Shown here piece by piece: positions 8,099 to 17,089 of a stretch of DNA of 64,000 nt. The position numbers were made by a program, and so were the translations under genes. Source of the DNA: Draconibacterium mangrovi. GTDB lineage: Bacteria > Bacteroidota > Bacteroidia > Bacteroidales > Prolixibacteraceae. Under the pieces are notes generated by a model. It did not search any database, was not told where the DNA came from, and was given only the letters and a program-made list of their open reading frames with translations. The stretch lies in NCBI RefSeq assembly GCF_010586825.1, contig NZ_JAAAGB010000004.1:372001-436000 (forward strand). The letters run 5' to 3'. Position 1 is the first letter of the stretch. Every line of letters begins with the position of its first letter.

Positions 8099-8677
8099 TT
8101 AAAAAACGGCCGGTGCTTTCTCTATCATTAAAATAACAGAAATACCAAAAGCCATTCCGGATACAAAAATGCGCCAGAAATCGCTTTTCGACCGAAACAA
8201 TTGCACGGTGAGAAACATCAGCGCAAAATAGATGGCAAGTATCAGCAGTTGCCCCAATTCGAGACCGATGTTAAAGGCCAGCAGAGGTGTTAAGATATTC
8301 GACTCGCGCCCCAACAGTTGTTTCAGGTAGTTTGAAAATCCCAGTCCGTGTATCAGACCAAAAAACAAAGTAAGCACATAAACCACCCGGTTATTTTTGG
8401 CTTTAAACGGAATAATATTGGCAATGGCCGTAACACAAATGGTGGCCGGAATCAGAAATTCAATTATATCGGACGAAACATTAACGACGTTTAAAGTGGA
8501 TAGTGCCAGCGTAATCGAGTGCCCAATGGTGAAAGCCGTTATCAGTATAAATATCTTTTTAAACTGGCTTAAATTGTACCCGGCACATAAGGCCAGAACA
8601 AAAACAATGTGGTCGTAACCGTGAATGTCAATAATGTGTTTGAACCCCAATTTGAGGTACATCTCGAATAAACTCAT
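8099..8677 (-). CDS. HupE/UreJ-like membrane protein
   Basis: 192 residues from the internal ATG at 8677, chosen over the 33-residue longer start because the longer form would run through the divergent gene's promoter and start. Six hydrophobic segments carry histidines in the HupE/UreJ pattern: I-D-I-H-G-Y-D-H-I-V-F, F-T-I-G-H-S-I-T-L and F-G-L-I-H-G-L-G-F. Such proteins are membrane permease-like proteins linked to metal handling, but in Bacteroidota this type is typically found with DUF6702 proteins rather than with hydrogenase or urease. The substrate is unknown. Confidence 0.8.
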   Translation of the reverse strand: MSLFEMYLKLGFKHIIDIHGYDHIVFVLALCAGYNLSQFKKIFILITAFTIGHSITLALSTLNVVNVSSDIIEFLIPATICVTAIANIIPFKAKNNRVVYVLTLFFGLIHGLGFSNYLKQLLGRESNILTPLLAFNIGLELGQLLILAIYFALMFLTVQLFRSKSDFWRIFVSGMAFGISVILMIEKAPAVF

Positions 8678-8685
8678 AAAATTTT

Positions 8686-8693
8686 TACTTTTG
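8686..8693 (+). promoter_or_regulatory. -7 element TACTTTTG for the DUF6702 gene
   Basis: An exact TAnnTTTG match 18 bp before the ATG at 8712, inside the 34-bp spacer between the divergent starts. Transcription would begin about 10 nt before the start codon. Confidence 0.5.
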
Positions 8694-8711
8694 CCCAATA
8701 ATTTGAAGGGC

Positions 8712-9221
8712 ATGAAAATAAGTAAAAAAATAATTCTACCGGTTTTGTTTCTTTTTTTAGGGGTGTTTTTCTCCAATGCACATCCTTTTTATGTGAGTAT
8801 TTGCCAGATAGATTTTAATGAGCAAAACCAATCGCTTGAAATTTCGGTAAAAATCTTTGTCGACGATCTGATCGAAGGATTGTCGGAAGAAGGGCACAAT
8901 AAACTTTACATTGGCGAAACGCGGGAAGATGCGCATACCGACGAATATATTTATGATTATTTAAAGAAAAGTATCCGGCTGAAGGTAAACGACAAGGATG
9001 TTGAACCAGCATTTGTTGGCAAGGAGCTGGAGACAGACGTAGTTTGGACCTACATGGAGATCGGTAACATTGCCGACCTGAAGAACATAGAAGTAGACTG
9101 TAATTTGCTTACCGATGTTTTTAGCGACCAGAGCAACATTGTACAGGTGAATAAAAACGGGGAAATAAAAAACCTGCTGCTGAGTAAACGAGATACAAAC
9201 GGCCGGTTAAAGTTTGATTAA
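8712..9221 (+). CDS. DUF6702 family periplasmic protein
   Basis: 169 residues from the ATG at 8712, which gives a proper signal peptide (M-K-I-S-K-K then a hydrophobic core ending F-S-N-A). The mature protein starts H-P-F-Y-V-S, the hallmark of DUF6702, followed by alternating strands (L-E-I-S-V-K-I-F-V-D-D-L). The upstream extension would overlap the divergent HupE-like gene and was rejected. Its role is not known. Conserved pairing with a HupE-like membrane protein and an M1 peptidase suggests a shared envelope or metal-related function (inference). Confidence 0.82.
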   Translation: MKISKKIILPVLFLFLGVFFSNAHPFYVSICQIDFNEQNQSLEISVKIFVDDLIEGLSEEGHNKLYIGETREDAHTDEYIYDYLKKSIRLKVNDKDVEPAFVGKELETDVVWTYMEIGNIADLKNIEVDCNLLTDVFSDQSNIVQVNKNGEIKNLLLSKRDTNGRLKFD

Positions 9222-9296
9222 AAACTGAACCAACTTATTGTTAGGGTGAATATTTACGCAGATAATATTATCTTACAACCCGAATAACAGAGTAAT

Positions 9297-9677
9297 ATGA
9301 ATCCATTAGCCATTATTGGTGCATTTGTAATAACCCTGTCGTTTCTGGCCTACGGCGTTGGAAGCATTTCATTGGTGCGATTCAGAATTGTTGGACGAAT
9401 TGTAGTTACCTTTTTGTCGATAGGCGTAGTACTGGATATTGTTGCAATAACTTTAATGGTTTTGGGCTCAAAGGGATCTCCCTTTACCTTGCACGGTTTT
9501 CTTGGTGCAACAGCGTTTTTAGTCATGTTGGTGGAGGCAATATGGTGTTGGAAAATGTATATTGCCGAAGGTCGCGACAGCAAGGCACATAAAACGCATA
9601 TTATTTATACAAAAACCGCTTATTTATTTTGGGTAGTGGCTTATTTTACGGGAAGTTTAATAGTAATTTGGAGGTGA
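9297..9677 (+). CDS. Small four-TM membrane protein (TIGR03987/HsmA-like)
   Basis: 126 residues with four hydrophobic segments at about 5-25, 32-57, 66-86 and 104-125. The motif F-T-L-H-G-F-L-G-A near residue 62 and basic H-K-T-H near residue 100 recall the TIGR03987 membrane family. That assignment is from memory and weak. The stop codon is one base before the start of the SUI1-domain gene, so the two are translationally close and probably co-transcribed. Confidence 0.65.
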   Translation: MNPLAIIGAFVITLSFLAYGVGSISLVRFRIVGRIVVTFLSIGVVLDIVAITLMVLGSKGSPFTLHGFLGATAFLVMLVEAIWCWKMYIAEGRDSKAHKTHIIYTKTAYLFWVVAYFTGSLIVIWR

Positions 9678-9678
9678 T

Positions 9679-10026
9679 ATGTCGAATAATGACTGGAAAG
9701 AACGATTAGGAGTGGTGTTTTCAACCAATCCTGATTTTAACTACGATAAAGACGAACAGGAAGAGCAGGACACCTTAGCTGCCAATCAACAGGATTTGCG
9801 GGTAATGCTGGATCGGAAAAAACGAAAAGGCAAAGCGGTAACGCTTATAACCGGTTTTGTTGGATCAGAAGACGACCTGAAAGAACTGGGTAAAAAACTT
9901 AAATCGAAATGTGGGGTAGGCGGTACTGTTAAAGATGGCGAAATCCTTATTCAGGGCGACTTTTGCCAACGTATTATCGAGCTGCTTAAAGCTGATGGTT
10001 ATAAAGTAAAACGATCAGGTGGTTAA
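9679..10026 (+). CDS. SUI1/eIF1-like translation factor (YciH family)
   Basis: 115 residues. An acidic N-terminal tail (about residues 1-45) is followed by a compact SUI1 domain: [11 protein letters not shown], then [21 protein letters not shown]. The cysteine-glycine turn and basic loop are typical. In archaea and eukaryotes the domain monitors start-codon choice on the small ribosomal subunit; the bacterial role is less clear. A bidirectional terminator follows. Confidence 0.88.
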   Translation: MSNNDWKERLGVVFSTNPDFNYDKDEQEEQDTLAANQQDLRVMLDRKKRKGKAVTLITGFVGSEDDLKELGKKLKSKCGVGGTVKDGEILIQGDFCQRIIELLKADGYKVKRSGG

Positions 10027-10070
10027 TTCAGATTATTATCAAGAAGCCGGAATTTACTTCCGGAAACCTT

Positions 10071-10217
10071 ACCCTCACTTTTATCTCTCCCTTCCTTGAA
10101 GGGAAAGACGATCAGCCTCCACAAGTAAATACGAATTAAATAAATTGATGTTTTTGATGTGAACAACCACTGTCCAATCGTCCTTCCTTGCTTGCAGGGA
10201 AGGATAAGAGGAAGGGT
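10071..10217. repeat. Intergenic element with imperfect inverted arms
   Basis: The left arm (10071-10112) and right arm (10177-10217) are imperfect complements. ATCGTC-TTTCCC corresponds to ATCGTC-CTTCC, and both arms contain a short self-pairing AGGGAAGG/CCTTCCTT core. The inner 64 bp hold no recognisable feature. It resembles the small palindromic repeats scattered in Bacteroidota intergenic regions. Confidence 0.5.
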
Positions 10218-10232
10218 ATTTTAGATGAAGAG

Positions 10233-10270
10233 AAAAGCCCCGTTCCATTTTTACAAGGAACGGGGCTTTT
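10233..10270. terminator. Strong bidirectional terminator
   Basis: AAAAGCCCCGTTCC and GGAACGGGGCTTTT form a perfect 14-bp stem with a 10-nt loop and a T-run on the right and A-run on the left. It lies between the converging SUI1-domain gene and rplS. Confidence 0.9.
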
Positions 10271-10336
10271 TTATGCTTTTTAGCCGACGTTAAAATTCGA
10301 TCAGTTTGAGTTTTGGAACAGTTTTGTGTAGGGAGC

Positions 10337-10366
10337 AAAAAAAAGGCCTCCAAGCGGAGACCTTTT
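10337..10366 (-). terminator. rplS terminator
   Basis: On the minus strand AAAAGGTCTCC-GCTT-GGAGGCCTTTTTTTT forms a stem with one wobble pair followed by a U-tract, 20 bp after the rplS stop. Confidence 0.85.
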
Positions 10367-10385
10367 ACTTATTGCGATGCAATTT

Positions 10386-10733
10386 TTAGAATCTTTTTTC
10401 TTTGATACGGGCTTTTTTACCTGTTAAGCTACGTAAGTAGAAGATACGTTTACGACGAACGCTACCACGTTTGTTCAATTCGATACTCTCGATGAAAGGA
10501 GAGCTGATAGGGAAGATACGCTCAACACCAATGTTACCTGACATTTTACGGATAGTAAAAGTTTTGGTAGTTCCTCTTCCACTTATCTGGATAACAACAC
10601 CACGGAATTTCTGAATCCTTTCTTTGTTACCCTCTTTAATTTTATAGCTAACAGTGATAGTATCACCTGCGCCGAATTTTGGGTGGTTTACTTCCACTTC
10701 AAATTCTTTCTCTACTAATTTAACTAAGTCCAT
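10386..10733 (-). CDS. rplS: 50S ribosomal protein L19
   Basis: 115 residues, the usual L19 length. Diagnostic segments include P-K-F-G-A-G-D-T-I-T-V, R-I-Q-K-F-R-G-V-V-I, F-T-I-R-K-M-S-G-N-I-G-V-E-R and the R-R-K-R-I-F-Y-L-R C-terminal region. L19 sits at the 30S-50S interface. The gene is monocistronic here, with its own promoter (-33 TTTG and -7 TATTTTTG) and terminator, and without rpsP, rimM or trmD beside it. Confidence 0.98.
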   Translation of the reverse strand: MDLVKLVEKEFEVEVNHPKFGAGDTITVSYKIKEGNKERIQKFRGVVIQISGRGTTKTFTIRKMSGNIGVERIFPISSPFIESIELNKRGSVRRKRIFYLRSLTGKKARIKEKRF

Positions 10734-10804
10734 TTTCTTAATTTTTAATAAGTTGGCAATGTATCCAGATGATTATCGGGAAAGAGATTGCATTAAATCG
10801 GCTG

Positions 10805-10834
10805 CAAAAATAGTGTTTTTTTCAACTCCTCAAA
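10805..10834 (-). promoter_or_regulatory. rplS promoter, both Bacteroidota elements present
   Basis: On the minus strand TTTG (10831-10834) and TATTTTTG (10805-10812) are separated by 18 bp, close to the TTTG-N19-TAnnTTTG consensus. The start codon is 71 bp downstream, leaving a leader long enough for ribosomal-protein control. Confidence 0.75.
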
Positions 10835-10895
10835 CACTTTTGGCCTTTATTTTCAATTATTTGCCTGGTTCCAGGTATTGAAACACACTTTTCTT

Positions 10896-12584
10896 TTAAT
10901 GGCTGTTACCATTTACTTTAAAATGGTCGCCCGTAGCTTTAATTATTGCTTCGTACCACCATTCGGGGTATCCTGCAAAAATTGGCGATGCCGGCATACC
11001 TGTTTCGGTACGTACAAATTCGCCGCCACTTTCGCGTTTTATGTTGCCATCGGTGTATTTTACCACCAAATAATGATAGAGTTTTTTCCATTCTTTGGTC
11101 ATATTTTCAGCTTCATTTCGCGAGAACTCGGTAATAAATTTTCTTGCCTGTTCTTCATTAACCGTGTTATACAGGTTTTCAGCTGCTTTATCAATTGACG
11201 GTACGTAGGTCACAAATTTATCTTCCAGTTGGCGCTGAACGATTTTTACATCTTTAATCATATCGCTGTAACGCAGGTAGGCGTAGTTGGCCACCTGGCT
11301 GAAAGTCCAGAATGCAGATGTTTCGCTGTAAGTAAGCAAATCGCCGTTGCCCACTGCAAAACACTCCGGAATTTCTGTAATTCCGCAATACATCGGAACG
11401 TAGCAGGTTGAGTAGGTGTCGTCAACGCCGAACCACAGAATTCCACCAATTGGATCGGGCAACCAGTTGCGGCATTGTGCCACAAACGAAAATCCGGTTT
11501 GCTGAGTTGAAATGGCGCGCTCGTTGCAGTATTCAACCGAATCAACTTCCCATGTCAGTCCGCGCCAGCGGTAGGGCAGTCCGTAAGGTCCGGCTCCCAA
11601 ATCCTGTGTCATATCCAGTTCTGTTCCTTCAAAATGATCACGCATCATACCCATCACATCCTGAACGCTCAGTTGTTTATCGGGCTTTACCCACAAGGGC
11701 AAACGGTTGGTTGCATAATTGTTTTCGCCACCTTGCAGCACAATTCCTTTTGCATACTCGGTGTATTCTTCCATTCCGCCGGCCACTTTGTTAAAACCGG
11801 CCCAAACGCGCGCATCGCAAAAACGTGCGGCACCAAAATCAACCGGAGCATATACATCGGAGAAACTAAAATCTTTATTGGTGCCCATAAACCAGCCTTT
11901 TTCGCGGGCAAACGAAATTACATCTTTTGAATACAGGCAGTTTTTCGAGTCGTTTAACGGGAAAGTTGTAATACGCGCCTGGTTGGCGTGTCCGCTTATA
12001 TAACCATCGGGAATACGTTGTGCAACCCAAACAGCCCCTTTTTCGCCTTGTCCTTTGCCAATCATCTCTAAAATCCAAACTTCTTCAGGATCGGCTATCG
12101 AAAATGATTCCCCCGAGCTGTAGTAACCATATTCTTCAACCAAACCGGTCATTACCTCGATGGCTTCGCGGGCTGTTTTGGCACGTTGAAGTGTTACATA
12201 AATCAAACTGCCGTAGTCCATAATTGCACCCGGCTGGCTCGCTAATTCGCTGCGGCCGCCAAAAGTGGTTTCTGAAATGGCCAGCTGAAACTCGTTCATA
12301 TTGCCAATTACACTATAGGTGTGTGCCGGTTGCGGAATTTCACCTAAATAAATACCGGTGTCCCATTCGTAAATCTTACGCATGGCACCTTCGGGGTGAT
12401 CGGCTGCCGGCTGATAATATAACTCGCCGTAAAGCGTGTGCGAATCGGCCGCATAGGTGATCATCGTTGACCCGTCGATAGAAGCGCCTTTTGAAATTAA
12501 AAAATTGGTACAAGCATTCGATAGCTGCTGATTTAAAAGAATGAATGTCAGAACGAGCATTCCTATAACCCTAATCTTCCTCAT
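10896..12584 (-). CDS. C69-family dipeptidase (Ntn hydrolase)
   Basis: 562 residues. A signal peptide (about 1-24) ends directly before C25 in A-C-T-N-F. In the C69 family this is the N-terminal nucleophile freed by processing. Conserved blocks include G-S-T-M-I-T-Y-A-A-D-S, G-N-M-N-E-F-Q-L-A-I-S-E-T-T-F-G-G and E-V-W-I-L-E-M. The protein should be exported and self-activated and should cleave dipeptides. A -7 element (CAAAGATA, 12615-12622, reverse strand) lies 31 bp upstream of the start. Confidence 0.92.
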   Translation of the reverse strand: MRKIRVIGMLVLTFILLNQQLSNACTNFLISKGASIDGSTMITYAADSHTLYGELYYQPAADHPEGAMRKIYEWDTGIYLGEIPQPAHTYSVIGNMNEFQLAISETTFGGRSELASQPGAIMDYGSLIYVTLQRAKTAREAIEVMTGLVEEYGYYSSGESFSIADPEEVWILEMIGKGQGEKGAVWVAQRIPDGYISGHANQARITTFPLNDSKNCLYSKDVISFAREKGWFMGTNKDFSFSDVYAPVDFGAARFCDARVWAGFNKVAGGMEEYTEYAKGIVLQGGENNYATNRLPLWVKPDKQLSVQDVMGMMRDHFEGTELDMTQDLGAGPYGLPYRWRGLTWEVDSVEYCNERAISTQQTGFSFVAQCRNWLPDPIGGILWFGVDDTYSTCYVPMYCGITEIPECFAVGNGDLLTYSETSAFWTFSQVANYAYLRYSDMIKDVKIVQRQLEDKFVTYVPSIDKAAENLYNTVNEEQARKFITEFSRNEAENMTKEWKKLYHYLVVKYTDGNIKRESGGEFVRTETGMPASPIFAGYPEWWYEAIIKATGDHFKVNGNSH

Positions 12585-12614
12585 TTTAAGTCTGTTTTAT
12601 TTCAATCAATGGGG

Positions 12615-12622
12615 CAAAGATA
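12615..12622 (-). promoter_or_regulatory. -7 element TATCTTTG for the C69 dipeptidase gene
   Basis: An exact TAnnTTTG match on the minus strand, 31 bp before the start codon. Confidence 0.55.
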
Positions 12623-12660
12623 ATGAAATGAAAAAACTGGCTAATGATTTTTATTTCGTA

Positions 12661-13848
12661 TTACAGGCAGCTTTTTATCCGTTCAAAAATCTCCTCAATA
12701 TCGTTATCCAAACCAACAGAAAACCGCACCAGTCCATCAGATAATCCCATTTCTTTTTGTACTTCAACAGGAATTTCTGATGATGTACTGTGTCCCGAGC
12801 AGCTAAACAGCGTGCGGAAATAGCCCAGCGAAACTGCCAGGTAGCCAATATTGGCCTGTTGCATTTTAAACATCACTTCGTTAGCGCGTTTTTCCGTTTC
12901 CAGGTCAATCGCCAGCATTCCGCCGTAACCGTATTGTTTGTTCATTAGGCGTGTGTGCAATTCATGTTGCGGATGGCTTGGCAGGCCGGTGTATTTTATT
13001 GAAACGCCCATTTCTTCGAGTTTTTCTGCCAGAAATAAGGCATTCTTGCTGTGCTGTTTTATACGCAGATGCAGGGTGTGCAGATTCTTCAAAATGCTCG
13101 ACGAGCGTAAAGGATCAAGAACAGGACCCAGCAACATGGCTGTGCCGTCGTTTACATTCGAAAGCTGACTGATAAACTCATTCGAGCCGCAAATAGCACC
13201 GGCTACACAATCGTTTTTACCGTTTATAAATTTGGTCATGCTGTACACCACAAAATCGGCACCCAGTTCGGCCGGCGAAAATATCATAGGCGTAAAAGTA
13301 TTGTCGACCATAATTTTTGCCTGATGGTCGTGGGCAATTTTTGCCAACCCGGGAATATCAGAAACCTGAAGTAACGGATTGGTAACCATTTCGGTGTAAA
13401 TGATTTTTGTATTGGGGCGCAAAGCATTTTTCACCTGTTCCAAATCGGTAATATCAACAAATGAAACTTCAATATTGTATTTAGGGAGCCAGTTTTTGAG
13501 AAAGGCATAGGTGCCGCCATATGTGGTTACACTGGTTATTATGTGGTCGCCCGATTTGCAAAGTTGCAATATGGAACAGGTAATGGCTGCCATTCCTGAT
13601 GATGTTATCCATGCCGATTCTGTTCCTTCCATGGCTGCCAGTGCGTCGGCAAGGAATTTATTACTCGGGTTCCAGTGGCGCGAGTATAAAAAACATCCCT
13701 CCATATGGCCGAGGAATGTTTCTTCCATGGTTTCGCCTTCCAGAAAAGTGTAGGTTGAAGAATCGGTTATCGATGGGTTTACACCACCAAATTCGCCAAA
13801 TTGCTGGATATCGAAAATTCTTTTTGCAGGATCTGAGTTCATATTCAA
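12661..13848 (-). CDS. Cys/Met-metabolism PLP-dependent enzyme (cystathionine/methionine gamma-lyase type)
   Basis: 395 residues with the fold-type I signature of this family: Y-S-R-H-W-N-P near residue 55, S-S-G-M-A-A-I, the cofactor aspartate D182 in V-D-N-T-F and the Schiff-base lysine K206 in Y-S-M-T-K-F-I-N-G-K. Family members make or break C-S bonds in cysteine, homocysteine or methionine. The usual Y-x-R cofactor-phosphate motif is present as Y-S-R. Which reaction it performs cannot be decided without close homologues. Confidence 0.9.
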   Translation of the reverse strand: MNMNSDPAKRIFDIQQFGEFGGVNPSITDSSTYTFLEGETMEETFLGHMEGCFLYSRHWNPSNKFLADALAAMEGTESAWITSSGMAAITCSILQLCKSGDHIITSVTTYGGTYAFLKNWLPKYNIEVSFVDITDLEQVKNALRPNTKIIYTEMVTNPLLQVSDIPGLAKIAHDHQAKIMVDNTFTPMIFSPAELGADFVVYSMTKFINGKNDCVAGAICGSNEFISQLSNVNDGTAMLLGPVLDPLRSSSILKNLHTLHLRIKQHSKNALFLAEKLEEMGVSIKYTGLPSHPQHELHTRLMNKQYGYGGMLAIDLETEKRANEVMFKMQQANIGYLAVSLGYFRTLFSCSGHSTSSEIPVEVQKEMGLSDGLVRFSVGLDNDIEEIFERIKSCL

Positions 13849-13958
13849 AGTTTTAGTTTGAGGGCAAGTTAGAGGGAATGAAAATACAAGAGAATGATTT
13901 TTGTCTGCAAATGAATTTCCCTGCTGTAGAATATCTTTTGTGTGAGGTTAAAACGAAT

Positions 13959-15032
13959 TTAGGGCAAAAAGATCACACCGCCACAACTGTCCTTTCTTGC
14001 CCCGGTCACTGATGCCAGACAGTTTACCTGTTCTTTCAGACGAAGCACGCCCATAAATGCAAAAACGATGGCTTCTTTGTAATTGATCAGATCCGGTTCG
14101 GGAAGAACGATTTCAGTTGTTGTTAATTCCTGCATCCGTTCAATTAAAAAGGAGTTGAATGCACCGCCACCGGTTACCAGCATTTTTCCTTTACCTGACA
14201 GATCTTTTGTGATTTGCACGGCAATATGCTCGTAAATGGTGCGCATATTATCGTAAGTATTCAATTCTGATTCATCCAGAATGGGTAGAAAATCAGCTTC
14301 GATCCATTCGCGCCCTAACGATTTTGGAGGCTGCTGGTGATAGTAGGAGAGTGCATTTAATTTTTTCAGAAGGGTTTCATCAACTTTTCCTTTCCTACCT
14401 AAATTGCCGTTTTTATCATAGGGCAGACCAAATTCTTCTGCCAGCGGATTTAAAACAATATTCACCGGGCAATTGTCAAAAGCTAAACGAACACCTTTCG
14501 CATCGTACGAAATATTGGCAAAACCACCCAGATTGAGGCAGTAATCGTATTCCGAAAAAAGCAGGCTGTCGCCAATAGGTACAAGCGGAGCTCCCTGGCC
14601 ACCAAGTACTACATCGCCGGTTCTGAAATCGCAAACTGTAAGGCAATTGTTTTCGGCAGCAAGATGTGCTCCGCTGCCTATTTGCAGGGTAAAACCATTT
14701 TCGGGCTGATGAAAAACAGTGTGGCCGTGTGATGCAATTAAATCCGCTGCGAATTTTGTTTTATTAATAAACTTGCTGGCTTGTTCGCCCAGGAATATCC
14801 CGTATTCTGCATTTAGTTTTGTGAGTTCAGTTCCGGAAAGCGTATGTGCTGTTTCAAGGCGTTTTTTCCATTCAGAAGTGTACGAAATGGTTTCGGCTTC
14901 CTGCAATTTGAACGCCCATTTATTATTGTGCTCCGTAAATTCAACAGCCGCAAAGTCTAATCCGTCGAGTGAGGTGCCCGACATCATTCCAATGGCCTTA
15001 AACGTATTTTTACTTTCCCGGGAATTTTTCAT
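13959..15032 (-). CDS. anmK: Anhydro-N-acetylmuramic acid kinase
   Basis: 357 residues. The ASKHA-type phosphate loop G-M-M-S-G-T-S-L-D-G-L-D (residues 15-26) is diagnostic of AnmK. Other blocks are G-H-T-V-F-H-Q, T-G-D-V-V-L-G-G-Q-G-A-P-L-V-P, L-N-L-G-G-F-A-N-I and L-V-T-G-G-G-A-F-N. The enzyme phosphorylates and opens 1,6-anhydro-MurNAc during peptidoglycan recycling. The next gene on the same strand, 17 bp upstream, is an M23 peptidoglycan hydrolase, which fits a wall-turnover operon. Confidence 0.96.
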   Translation of the reverse strand: MKNSRESKNTFKAIGMMSGTSLDGLDFAAVEFTEHNNKWAFKLQEAETISYTSEWKKRLETAHTLSGTELTKLNAEYGIFLGEQASKFINKTKFAADLIASHGHTVFHQPENGFTLQIGSGAHLAAENNCLTVCDFRTGDVVLGGQGAPLVPIGDSLLFSEYDYCLNLGGFANISYDAKGVRLAFDNCPVNIVLNPLAEEFGLPYDKNGNLGRKGKVDETLLKKLNALSYYHQQPPKSLGREWIEADFLPILDESELNTYDNMRTIYEHIAVQITKDLSGKGKMLVTGGGAFNSFLIERMQELTTTEIVLPEPDLINYKEAIVFAFMGVLRLKEQVNCLASVTGARKDSCGGVIFLP

Positions 15033-15048
15033 CTTTTCACAATTTTAA

Positions 15049-16746
15049 TCACTTCCAAAATTGAGTTTCATAAACTGTATTGTTATTTCGATAGTCGGTA
15101 ATTGTTAATTTGAAGGTATGGTTTTTTCCCATTTCAAATCGCTCCTTATCGAAATAATGGGTTATTGTTGCTGTTTTCGGGTCGTATTCAAAAAGTGCCC
15201 ACCTTCCGTCGAGCAAACCTTCAATGGTATTTATGCCGGCAAGGTCATCCTTGATTTTAAAACGAATCCGGTTCGCCTCAGTTAGTTTATTGTCTGCGAT
15301 ACTTAATGGGACTATCTCTGGCGGAATGGTGTCAACCGTAACTGCATAAACGCCTAAATTAGTCGTTTCTGTTGTAACCCAGCCATTTTGGTAACGGCCA
15401 CCGGCAGCGCTGAATTCACCCGTTACCGGGTGAACGTAAGCCATAACTACTTTAGATTCCAGATGTGCAGGCAGGCTGTCGGTGCGAATGGCAATCATTG
15501 CATTTTTGTGTAAGGGAACGGTATTGTTGTGGAGGAAATGATAATCGGAGAAAAAGGTATCGGAAGCCTTTTCGGTGCGGTATTCAAAACGAAAATCGGA
15601 ATACAAAGCACCTGCCGGGATCTCCAACCGAACCGAATCGTTTGCAAAACGATTAAAATGGTTATAAACAAAACGTTCACCTTTTATTGAATCTGGTTTA
15701 AGGTTAGCATTTTTCCCCACAATTGTAAAGTCAATCAACGAGGTATTTCCGTACGTGTCCTGCAGTTCTATTTCAACCTTTCCGTTTTGCTCGTTCTTCG
15801 AAATTAAGTGTCCTTCTGATCCGTTGTGCGTGTATATTGGGAGTTTGTTTCCCGGGTCGATCCATGTTTTTATATAACGGCGTTGTTCCGTTTTATACGC
15901 GCTGTACACAATGTGGCTGTTCAGATAACGCGTATCGTTAAACGAAAAACGGTTGAGGGTAAACGAGAACTGATCTTCGTTATTAAACAGCATCCGCAGC
16001 AGGTTGATACCGCATTTGTTGTAGCTGTCGTTAAAATAGTCGTTGGTTTGTATGGCAACGCCAATCTCTCCCCAAACCGGAATGATTGGATTGTTTTTTA
16101 AGTGGTATTTGCCCTCGTAAAAAACTACGGGGTAACTTTTTGGCGTGCGCGAATAAGCCACATGCGAACTGTCGGAGAGCGGAACCAGCAACACTGAGAA
16201 TATCTTTGGGGCAATATCATCTTTCACCGGAAATCCAAAATTCAAAGGATTTAGTGGCTCTTCCGTTCTGGTGTCGCGAATTTCGAAATGCAGGTGCGGC
16301 CCGCCCGAACTTCCGCTGTTCCCGCTTTTGGCAATCTCTTCGTCCTGTTTAACCGGGAACAGATACGACGGAATTTGGAGGTCGACCCGAAAAGATTGTT
16401 TTTTGTATTGCTGATCTTTTACATACTTGGCAATTTCACGACTAAAAGCTTTTAAATGCCCGTAAACAGAGGTGGTCCCGTTGGGATGATCGATATATAA
16501 AGCCTTACCATAACCAGTTGGCGATACCACAATACGCGATACGTAACCATCGGCAACAGCATAAACCGGCAAGCTTGTTGTACCCTGTGTTTTTAAATCG
16601 ATGCCCGAATGAAAATGATTGCTTCGCAGCTCTGCAAAACTTCCGCTTAGCAGTAAGGGAATCTTCACCGGATCGGTATAATAGCGTTGTTGGGCCATCC
16701 CAAACAATGCGAATAAAAGAAAAAGAGGTGTAAAAAATGTTCTCAT
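15049..16746 (-). CDS. M23-family (LytM) metallopeptidase, secreted
   Basis: 565 residues with a signal peptide (about 1-19). The LytM zinc ligands are visible: H46-x-x-x-D50 in N-H-F-H-S-G-I-D-L-K and H-L-H-F-E-I in G-G-P-H-L-H-F-E-I-R-D, with Y-G-H-L between them. The catalytic domain is at the N-terminus (about 30-180), followed by a long beta-rich C-terminal region with Ig-like segments (P-P-E-I-V-P-L). This class cleaves peptidoglycan cross-bridges. Upstream neighbour of anmK on the same strand. Confidence 0.93.
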   Translation of the reverse strand: MRTFFTPLFLLFALFGMAQQRYYTDPVKIPLLLSGSFAELRSNHFHSGIDLKTQGTTSLPVYAVADGYVSRIVVSPTGYGKALYIDHPNGTTSVYGHLKAFSREIAKYVKDQQYKKQSFRVDLQIPSYLFPVKQDEEIAKSGNSGSSGGPHLHFEIRDTRTEEPLNPLNFGFPVKDDIAPKIFSVLLVPLSDSSHVAYSRTPKSYPVVFYEGKYHLKNNPIIPVWGEIGVAIQTNDYFNDSYNKCGINLLRMLFNNEDQFSFTLNRFSFNDTRYLNSHIVYSAYKTEQRRYIKTWIDPGNKLPIYTHNGSEGHLISKNEQNGKVEIELQDTYGNTSLIDFTIVGKNANLKPDSIKGERFVYNHFNRFANDSVRLEIPAGALYSDFRFEYRTEKASDTFFSDYHFLHNNTVPLHKNAMIAIRTDSLPAHLESKVVMAYVHPVTGEFSAAGGRYQNGWVTTETTNLGVYAVTVDTIPPEIVPLSIADNKLTEANRIRFKIKDDLAGINTIEGLLDGRWALFEYDPKTATITHYFDKERFEMGKNHTFKLTITDYRNNNTVYETQFWK

Positions 16747-17089
16747 CGTTGTTTAATCCGTATTATTTATCTCCACGTAGCAAACCTTCCAATGCGACAA
16801 AGTTTCGTTCCCATTTTCGATAGTCAAAAATGAACTCAACAAAGTCGGGATTAACCCGGAAAAACATGTTTATTGCTCGAATCAAATGAATTATCCGGCT
16901 TAATTGGAAGCACCAAATTTAATTAATTTATAACGGCTGCAAGTCTTGTTTTTAACTTTGTCCTGTAATCTTCATTGTTCATCTGCAAACTACTAACATA
17001 GGTTTGTTAGCATAAAAAGAATGCAATCGATTTGATTTCCTTTTACAATCAGGAAAAAAAGTTAACTTTGTTCGCGAAATGCAGCTAAA
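16747..17089. other. Divergent intergenic region with a promoter for the zapA operon
   Basis: No gene is evident. TAACTTTG at 17063-17070 is an exact -7 match 20 bp before the start at 17090. No clear -33 TTTG is at the consensus distance (TTTG occurs at 17031-17034, 28 bp away). The left half has short self-complementary stretches (CGGGATTAACCCGG near 16846) but nothing that can be named. Confidence 0.5.
17063..17070 (+). promoter_or_regulatory. -7 element TAACTTTG upstream of the zapA-rny genes
   Basis: An exact TAnnTTTG match whose expected start point would be just before the first gene, leaving a very short leader. Confidence 0.5.
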
